A DNA stretch of 64,000 nucleotides. Source: an uncultured bacterium. Its GTDB lineage: Bacteria > Bacteroidota > Rhodothermia > Rhodothermales > Rubricoccaceae. The DNA is taken from assembly GCA_947493945.1 (NCBI GenBank), contig CANLSR010000007.1, positions 62,001-126,000 on the forward strand, given 5' to 3'. The notes under the pieces are model-generated. The model saw only the letters and a list, made by a program, of their open reading frames with translations. It had not been told where the DNA came from and did no database searches. Position 1 is the first letter of the stretch. Each line of letters begins with the position of its first letter. Below, piece after piece: positions 58,569-64,000 of the stretch. The translations under genes and the position numbers were made by a program.

Positions 58569-59492
58569 CTAGGGGATCATTTTGTTGAGCGGGTACTCGA
58601 TGATGCCCTCGGCGCCTAGCCGCTTGAGCTCAGGGATCAGCCGGCGCACCTGGCGCTCCTCGATGATGGTCTCGACGGCCACCCACTCGTCCGAAAACAG
58701 CGGCGAGATGGTGGGGTTGCGCAAGGCCGGGAGCTGGTCCACGACCGACGACAGGTCGTCGCGGCGCACGTTGAGCTTGAGGCCCACCCGGCCCTCGGCC
58801 CGGATGGCGCCCTCCATCAGCAGCGCCAGGTTCTCGATCTTCTCGCGCTTCCACGGGTTGGCCCAGGCGTCGTGGTTGGCGACCAGCTGGGTGTTGGAGC
58901 TGAGGAGCACCTCGACGATCCGCAGCTTGTTGGCGCGCAGCGAGTTGCCGGTCTCGGTCACCTCCACGATGGCGTCCACCAGGTCGGGCGCCTTGACCTC
59001 GGTGGCGCCCCACGAGAACTCGACCTCGGCCGAGACGCCGTGGCTATCGAGCCACCGCCGGGTCAGGCCCACGACCTCGGTCGCGATCCGCTTGCCCTCC
59101 AGGTCCTGGACGCTCTGGACGTCGCTGTCCTCGGGCACCGCCAGCACCCAGCGCACCGGCCGCATCGAGGCCTTGGAGTACACCAGGTCCGCCACGACGT
59201 GGACGTCGGCGCCGGTCTCGGCGATCCAGTCCAGGCCGGTGATGCCGGCGTCGAACACGCCGTCGGCGACGTACTTGCCCATCTCCTGGGCGCGGACCAG
59301 CATCGCCGTCAGCTCGTCGTCGTCGATGGACGGGAAGTAGCTCCGGGAGCGGACGGAGAAGTTGTAGCCGGCCTTGTCGAGCAGGTCGAACGTGGACTCC
59401 TGGAGGCTCCCCTTGGGCAGCCCCAGCTTGAGCACGCGGTCGGTCTCGGAGTCGGGGGCAGAAGTCGGGGCGCTGGCGGTCTGTGTGGGCAT
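58569..59492 (-). CDS. hisG: ATP phosphoribosyltransferase, long form
   Basis: HisG makes phosphoribosyl-ATP, the first step of histidine synthesis. The 307-residue protein is the long form (HisG_L). The catalytic part has [60 protein letters not shown] and [20 protein letters not shown], whose E-x-x-E-T-G-x-T/S-like P-loop binds PRPP. The C-terminal ACT-like regulatory domain follows ([40 protein letters not shown]), and long forms are inhibited by histidine. A ~20-residue Thr/Ser/Ala leader precedes the domain. No other his gene is in the window; it follows the trp block by 65 nt. Confidence 0.96.
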   Translation of the reverse strand: MPTQTASAPTSAPDSETDRVLKLGLPKGSLQESTFDLLDKAGYNFSVRSRSYFPSIDDDELTAMLVRAQEMGKYVADGVFDAGITGLDWIAETGADVHVVADLVYSKASMRPVRWVLAVPEDSDVQSVQDLEGKRIATEVVGLTRRWLDSHGVSAEVEFSWGATEVKAPDLVDAIVEVTETGNSLRANKLRIVEVLLSSNTQLVANHDAWANPWKREKIENLALLMEGAIRAEGRVGLKLNVRRDDLSSVVDQLPALRNPTISPLFSDEWVAVETIIEERQVRRLIPELKRLGAEGIIEYPLNKMIP

Positions 59493-59557
59493 GGAGCGGG
59501 AGAGTACGAGGAATGAACGTGACGGCGAGAGGCGCCGCCAGCAGGACGGAGGGTCGG

Positions 59558-60673
59558 CTAGGGCGTCGAGGCCGCAGCCACGTCGGCGCGCGTCTGGAAG
59601 GTGTGGGCGATGGCCTCCATCTGGCGCAAAAACTTGCGCTTGTCCAAGGTCCGGTCGGGCGCGAACGTCATGCCGTAGTAGACGTAGAGCCGGTCGGTGG
59701 CCGGGTCCACGAACGCCTCGCGGATGTAGGCGCCGCCCATGACGTCGTTGGTCATGTACCACAGGCCGCGCGTCTCGAGCGCCGGCCGGCCCGCGACGGT
59801 CACGGTGTCGGTGGTGGTCGGGCGCTGGTCGTCCATCTGGACGTAGGAGCTGTCCTCGCTGCCGCGCGCGAACTCCTCCAGCAGCGCGTCGGTCAGGCGG
59901 TCGAGCTCGGCCTCGGACGGCAGCCGCTCGACGCCGTCCTCGGCGAACACGAAAAAGTCGCGCCAGGTGCCGGAGAGCACGCGGCGGTAGCGGACGAACG
60001 CGCCGGTCCGCCCGGCGACGGTGACGGTCGTGTCCTGGACCTTGACGAAGTCGTGCTGGACGCCGACCTGGAAGCCGTGCTGGGCCAGCATCTCGTCTTC
60101 GAGGTCGGTCTGGCGCAGGCGCGAGAACATCTGGTCGGCGGTGCGCTCCCTGGCCAGCTGGCCGTAGGCGGCGCGAAGCTCGGGACCGCTCTGGAGGATC
60201 TGGCGGGCGAGCGCGGTGTCGGAGGCCGCCGTGGCGACGGCCACCAGCTGGCCGTCGGCCCACAGGTCGGGCCGGAGGTTGACGGCCGCCGCCTGGCCCG
60301 AGCGGACGGCGTCGAGGTTGCCCTCGCCCACGCGCGACCGCAGAAAGTCGCCGATCTCGCCCGGCGCGTCGATGGGCGCCGCGAACACGATCTGGGGCGC
60401 CAGCTTCAGCGTCGTGAACGACCGCGAGTTGAGGTCCACGCGGCGGAGCTTGAACGCGCCCTGGCCGCTCGGCAGCGTCAGGACGGGCTTGCCGAGCTCG
60501 GCGCGCAGGGCCTCGCCCACCGGGCCGGCCCAGGTCGCGCTGTCCGTGGCGACCAGGACCTCCTCGGTCTCGCCGCGAGCGATCGCCCGGGGCGTCTCGA
60601 ACGTCTCGCAGCCGGCGAGCGCGACGGCGACCAGCGCCAGCAGAGACAGGGACGAGCGGGATCGTAAGGTCAT
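59558..60673 (-). CDS. DUF4837 family lipoprotein
   Basis: The 371-residue envelope protein has a lipoprotein signal ([15 protein letters not shown]) and the features of DUF4837, a Bacteroidota family of unknown function: [53 protein letters not shown] and the C-terminal [20 protein letters not shown] and [20 protein letters not shown]. Its start overlaps the trpA stop by 4 nt, so it is the tail of the trp operon. In Bacteroidota this gene often stands by itself, and the link to trpA may be chance. Confidence 0.9.
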   Translation of the reverse strand: MTLRSRSSLSLLALVAVALAGCETFETPRAIARGETEEVLVATDSATWAGPVGEALRAELGKPVLTLPSGQGAFKLRRVDLNSRSFTTLKLAPQIVFAAPIDAPGEIGDFLRSRVGEGNLDAVRSGQAAAVNLRPDLWADGQLVAVATAASDTALARQILQSGPELRAAYGQLARERTADQMFSRLRQTDLEDEMLAQHGFQVGVQHDFVKVQDTTVTVAGRTGAFVRYRRVLSGTWRDFFVFAEDGVERLPSEAELDRLTDALLEEFARGSEDSSYVQMDDQRPTTTDTVTVAGRPALETRGLWYMTNDVMGGAYIREAFVDPATDRLYVYYGMTFAPDRTLDKRKFLRQMEAIAHTFQTRADVAAASTP

Positions 60674-61488
60674 GGGGTAGCGTCGGCTCCGGCTTTCAAC
60701 GAGCGCGCCCAGTCGGCGACGCGCGCAAGCCGTGCGGAATCGGTGAGATCCAGGTCGTCCCACGCGTGTTCGGCCGTCCGGATGAGCGCGCTGCCGACGA
60801 TGAACCCGTCGGTGTGCGCCGCCAGCCGGGCGGCGTCGGCGCCGGTCCGGATGCCGAACCCGACCAAGAGCGGCTGCTCGACCTGCTGGCGGACGCGCCG
60901 GAGGTAGGCGTCGGTCGCGTCGGCCTCGCCCAGACCCGAGCCCGTGAGCCCGGCCACGCTCACGGCGTAGACGAAGCCGGTGGAGCGGGCGTCGACCAGG
61001 CGGACGCGGGCGTCGGAGGTGTTGGGGGCGACCAGGTGGGTGACGGAGAGGTTGTGGCGGGCGGCGGCCTCTTCCAGGTCCCCAGACTCCTCGGGCGGGA
61101 GGTCGGGCAGGATCAGGCCGTCCACGCCCGAAGACGCGGCGTCGGCGCAAAAGTCGCTCGGCCCGTAGCGCATCACCGGGTTGGCGTAGCCCATCAGCAC
61201 GAGCGGCGTGTCGGACCGGGCGCGGAAGGCGGCGGCGGTCTCGAACGTGCCGGCCATGGTCGCGCCCTGACGCAGCGCCCGCTCGGAGGCCTGCTGGATG
61301 GGGAGCCCCTCGGCGACGGGGTCCGAGAACGGCATCCCGAGCTCGACAAAGTCCGCCCCGGCCTCGTCGATGGCGCGCAGGATGGGGAGCGTGGCGTCGG
61401 GCGCGGGGAAGCCGGCGGTCAAGAACAGGCCCATCGCCGTCTCGCCGCGCTGGCGGAGGCCGTCGAGGTGGGCGCGGAGTCGGGTCAT
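60670..61488 (-). CDS. trpA: Tryptophan synthase alpha chain
   Basis: TrpA splits indole-3-glycerol phosphate to indole and GAP. The 272-residue TIM barrel has [40 protein letters not shown] (catalytic Glu in VELG), [35 protein letters not shown] and [17 protein letters not shown]. In well-studied TrpA the second catalytic residue is Asp (SDPLADGP); here the aligned residue is Glu (SDPVAEGL). It overlaps the GIY-YIG gene by 4 nt at its start and the DUF4837 gene by 4 nt at its end. In the usual order trpA follows trpB directly; here the GIY-YIG gene lies between. Confidence 0.95.
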   Translation of the reverse strand: MTRLRAHLDGLRQRGETAMGLFLTAGFPAPDATLPILRAIDEAGADFVELGMPFSDPVAEGLPIQQASERALRQGATMAGTFETAAAFRARSDTPLVLMGYANPVMRYGPSDFCADAASSGVDGLILPDLPPEESGDLEEAAARHNLSVTHLVAPNTSDARVRLVDARSTGFVYAVSVAGLTGSGLGEADATDAYLRRVRQQVEQPLLVGFGIRTGADAARLAAHTDGFIVGSALIRTAEHAWDDLDLTDSARLARVADWARSLKAGADATP

Positions 61489-62360
61489 GCGTCGTCAGCC
61501 GATTGTTCGGCGTCGAGTTGTTTGAGGGTGCGGCCGTCCTCGTTCTTCCACGCGGTTCGTCCGTTCTCGCTTCCGCCTTTGACGACGGACGCCGCGGCAC
61601 TCGGGCTCGTGAACTCGACATCTTCGGCGAATAGCAAGTGCCCCCCTTTATCTAACAGGGCGCCAGACTCGATGAGTCGTTGTCGCTGGTCGATGAGGTA
61701 AGGCGTATGGGTATGGGCGGAAGGCTTCTCCTTGACGACAGCTTGAGAGCCGGCGAACACGACGAACCCCGCGGCGGACGGGGCGCCTGTCGCCACGAGC
61801 TTGCGGATCGTAGTGGTGAAGGTGTCGGCGGCTTTGGATGTGACCCTATTGGGCTTCGGCGTCAAGAGGTCCGACCCTAGAACGGGCAGCAACTGGCGGA
61901 CCTTCGAGAGGTACACGTCCATGTCGGCGCGGTCGGCCTCCGGGAGCTTCCCGCCACTGCCCTGAGCATTCTTGAGTGTCGCTCGGTCGGCCTCGGCTGC
62001 GGCGTCGATAAGGGCGCCTTCCAGGTACCGGACGTGGGCTTTGGTCATGTTCTCATCTTTGCTGACGAAGACAACCACACGGTTCCAATAGTCTTGTCCG
62101 TCCTGGACATGCCGCTTGAGGCGCGCCCGCAAAACTTCGGCTTCGCCAACGTAGGCAACGGTGTCGCCGGTTTTGCCGTCTGTGCCTGCGAGCACGTAGA
62201 CGCCGGCCTGGTCGGCCTCGTCGCGGTTGAAAAAGGCGGGTAGGTCAGACCTCGGTGCTGCGAGAGCCTTTCCACTCCAGTTGGAGAGTTCGGCCGTTCG
62301 TAGACGGGTCGGGTCCCCGAACGGGAGGAACAGTTTGATCGTGGCGGGCGGCGTCTCCAT
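61485..62360 (-). CDS. GIY-YIG nuclease-family protein with DUF4357 domain
   Basis: The 291-residue protein has an N-terminal region ([20 protein letters not shown]), the GIY-YIG nuclease domain ([20 protein letters not shown] with GVY and YVG, then RARLKRH, and the Glu in [20 protein letters not shown]), a linker ([20 protein letters not shown]) and a C-terminal DUF4357 ([33 protein letters not shown]). Key residues of the nuclease fold are present. The gene lies exactly between trpB (1-nt overlap, TGATG) and trpA (4-nt overlap). By eye its GC is about 55-60%, well below the neighbours, which suggests transfer. The function is unknown; DUF4357 proteins are often linked to restriction or defence-like loci. 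Confidence 0.88.
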   Translation of the reverse strand: METPPATIKLFLPFGDPTRLRTAELSNWSGKALAAPRSDLPAFFNRDEADQAGVYVLAGTDGKTGDTVAYVGEAEVLRARLKRHVQDGQDYWNRVVVFVSKDENMTKAHVRYLEGALIDAAAEADRATLKNAQGSGGKLPEADRADMDVYLSKVRQLLPVLGSDLLTPKPNRVTSKAADTFTTTIRKLVATGAPSAAGFVVFAGSQAVVKEKPSAHTHTPYLIDQRQRLIESGALLDKGGHLLFAEDVEFTSPSAAASVVKGGSENGRTAWKNEDGRTLKQLDAEQSADDA

Positions 62361-63610
62361 CAGTCTGCGTCGCGGTCCAGCCACTCCGAGATCGTCGCCA
62401 TGTCCTTGTCGCCTCGGCCGGAGCAATTGAACACGAGGTCGGCGCCCTCGCCCAGCTCCTCCGCCAGCGCGGGGAGCGCGGCGACGGCGTGGGCCGTTTC
62501 GAGCGCCGGGATGATGCCCTCGGTTTCGCTCAGGAGTTGGACGCCCGCCATCGCCTCTCGGTCGGTCGCCGTCCTCACCTCGACCCTGCCGGTCGCCGCC
62601 AGGTGCGCGTGTTGGGGGCCGACGCCGGGGTAGTCCAGGCCGGCCGAGACCGAGTGCGCGATCTCGACTTGGCCGTCGGCGTCCTGGAGCAGCATCGTGC
62701 GCGTGCCGTGGAAGACGGCCGGCTCGCCGCGCGACAGCGTCGCCGCATGGCGACCTCCGAGCCCTTCGCCCGCGGCCTCGACGCCGATCAGCCGCACGCC
62801 TTCGTCCTCCAAAAAAGGCGCCCAGATGCCGATGGCGTTGCTCCCGCCGCCGACGCAGGCGACCACGGCGTCGGGCGTCTCCCGGCTGGTCGCGTCGGCC
62901 AGCTGGCGGCGCGTCTCGTCGCCGATCACGCGGTGCAGCTCGCGCACCATCGCCGGGTATGGGTGCGGGCCGATGGCCGAGCCGATGATGTAGTACGTGT
63001 CCTCCGGGTTCGAGACCCAGTCCCGGAACGCCTCGTTGGTGGCGTCTTTGAGGGTCCGGGAGCCGCTCGTCGCCGTGCGGACGGTGGCCCCCAGGAGCCG
63101 CATCCGCTGGACGTTGAGGTGCTGGCGCTCGACGTCCTCGGCGCCCATGTACACCACGCACTCGACGCCGAACAGGGCGCAGGCCGTCGCGGTCGCCACG
63201 CCGTGCTGGCCGGCCCCGGTCTCGGCGATGATCCGCGCCTTCCCCATCCGCCGGGCCAGGAGCACCTGGCCGACGGCGTTGTTGATCTTGTGCGCGCCGG
63301 TGTGGCACAGGTCCTCGCGCTTGGCCCAGACCGTCGCGCCGCCCAGCCGCTCCGTCAGCCGGTCCAGGCGCGTCAGCGGCGTCGGCCGGCCGACGTAGTC
63401 CTTGAGCAACCGGCGGTACTCGGCCCAGTACGCGTCGTCGGTCTGGGCCTCGGCCCACGCGGCCTTGAGGTCTTCCAAGACCGGGTGCAGGATCTCGGGC
63501 ACGAACGCGCCGCCAAAGTCGCCGAAGCGGCCGGGTTTTTCGGTTCCGGGTTGGCCGGCGCCGTCCTTCGGGTCGGGGTTCTGGGTTCGCAAGGTGGCAG
63601 GCAGAGCCAT
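62360..63610 (-). CDS. trpB: Tryptophan synthase beta chain
   Basis: TrpB condenses indole with serine using PLP. The 416-residue protein has [36 protein letters not shown] [20 protein letters not shown] (PLP Lys), [39 protein letters not shown], the phosphate-binding [38 protein letters not shown] and a late CSGRGDKDM motif. Length and motifs are normal. ATG 63610 gives [17 protein letters not shown], a short variable N-terminus. It overlaps the GIY-YIG gene by 1 nt and follows trpF by 92 nt, which hold a palindromic repeat. Confidence 0.97.
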   Translation of the reverse strand: MALPATLRTQNPDPKDGAGQPGTEKPGRFGDFGGAFVPEILHPVLEDLKAAWAEAQTDDAYWAEYRRLLKDYVGRPTPLTRLDRLTERLGGATVWAKREDLCHTGAHKINNAVGQVLLARRMGKARIIAETGAGQHGVATATACALFGVECVVYMGAEDVERQHLNVQRMRLLGATVRTATSGSRTLKDATNEAFRDWVSNPEDTYYIIGSAIGPHPYPAMVRELHRVIGDETRRQLADATSRETPDAVVACVGGGSNAIGIWAPFLEDEGVRLIGVEAAGEGLGGRHAATLSRGEPAVFHGTRTMLLQDADGQVEIAHSVSAGLDYPGVGPQHAHLAATGRVEVRTATDREAMAGVQLLSETEGIIPALETAHAVAALPALAEELGEGADLVFNCSGRGDKDMATISEWLDRDAD

Positions 63611-63676
63611 GTCGGAAGGGTTGGGTCGGTCGTAGAGGCGCCGCGGTGTGGCGTCTGCGTTTGGGCACGCGCCGCG

Positions 63677-63700
63677 CGCTGGCGGCGCGCACCGCCAGCG
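63677..63700. repeat. GCTGGCGG-type extragenic palindrome, copy 8
   Basis: CGCTGGCGG (63677-63685) and CCGCCAGCG (63692-63700) with a 6-nt loop lie between trpF and trpB, 2 nt after the trpF stop. Confidence 0.65.
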
Positions 63701-63702
63701 GG

Positions 63703-64000
63703 TCAGGCGTCGGCGGTGGCGGCGTGGAAGGCGGCGAAAAACGCGTCCAGCTTGTCGAGGTCCTTGACGCCCGGGCTCGACTCGACGCTCGACGACAGGT
63801 CGACGGCGTACGGCCGCATGGTCTGGATCGCCTCGGCCACGTTGTCGGCCGAGATCCCGCCGGCCAGGAACAGGTCCACCTTGCTCGCCAGCTCGCGCGC
63901 GACGCGCCAGTTGAAGCTTTCTCCCGTGCCGCCCCACAGGCTCGTGTGGTGCGTGTCGAGCAGCATGAAATCCACCACGTCGAGGTAGGGCTCGACCATC
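63703..64000 (-). CDS. trpF: Phosphoribosylanthranilate isomerase (C-terminal part, partial)
   Basis: The gene runs off the right edge of the window; 98 or more C-terminal residues are present. TrpF catalyses the Amadori rearrangement of PRA to CdRP in tryptophan synthesis. The visible part has [20 protein letters not shown] followed by [23 protein letters not shown] and [20 protein letters not shown], the late TIM-barrel strands with the catalytic Asp in LLLDT-like FMLLDT. It heads the trpF-trpB-GIY-YIG-trpA group here, although the rest of the operon may continue outside. Confidence 0.95.
   Translation of the reverse strand, partial: MVEPYLDVVDFMLLDTHHTSLWGGTGESFNWRVARELASKVDLFLAGGISADNVAEAIQTMRPYAVDLSSSVESSPGVKDLDKLDAFFAAFHAATADA

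Overview
The window is a very GC-rich stretch of a bacterial chromosome with tightly packed genes on both strands. The lineage is most likely Rhodothermota/Bacteroidota (Rubricoccaceae-like: Rubricoccus or Rubrivirga). The evidence is a protein with a C-terminal type IX secretion sorting domain, Bacteroidota-type families (DUF4293, DUF4837, HmuY-like, S46 dipeptidyl-peptidase, HU-CCDC81/SPOR, paired ExbD), almost no Shine-Dalgarno sequences, and a recurring TANNYTG box 5-50 nt upstream of start codons. The genus assignment is inference.

Layout. 1-1275: ribosomal operon rpsF-rpsR-rplI with terminator. 1371-6293: MscS channel, alaS, HmuY-like protein. 6421-10678: tRNA-Ser, GH24 lysozyme, Asp/Glu-specific S46 peptidase, SDR. 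10819-17238: FadE-like acyl-CoA dehydrogenase, cysteine desulfurase, a PAS histidine kinase/NarL regulator pair and a stand-alone receiver. 17271-20269 (minus): AlgH, lipase, polyprenol-kinase-like protein, thiE. 20378-22525: receiver protein, L,D-transpeptidase, tRNA-Phe and tRNA-Asp. 22580-28250: nadK, FAD oxidoreductase plus 4Fe-4S membrane protein, ComM-like ATPase.

28315-35691 (minus) is the most intriguing block: a compact operon of TPR protein, outer-membrane protein, HU/SPOR transmembrane protein, ExbB and ExbD. It resembles Tol-Pal but has no TolA, TolB or Pal. 35817-43801 holds a membrane-anchored coiled protein, a BadF kinase, a penicillin-acylase homologue, a PolX homologue with a degenerate polymerase site, an S41 protease and a small orphan. 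43841-45224 is an IS110/IS1111-type insertion sequence with a hairpin-rich downstream segment that could encode its guide (bridge) RNA. 45918-48196 is a second ExbB-ExbD-ExbD cluster. 48420-54110 carries isocitrate dehydrogenase, DUF4293, a DMT transporter, a GT2 glycosyltransferase and RecQ. 54151-57175 has two paralogous choice-of-anchor-B surface proteins. 57209-64000 (minus) runs trpF-trpB-[GIY-YIG]-trpA-DUF4837-hisG-AtuA-like-lipoprotein-asparaginase; the lower-GC GIY-YIG gene sits exactly between trpB and trpA.

Between genes the window repeatedly carries a small palindromic element built on GCTGGCGG/CCGCCAGC (eight copies found) and two copies of a second palindrome built on GGGGCGTA/TACGCCCC. 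All coordinates, motif positions and the few GC counts were read by hand; no database search was possible.
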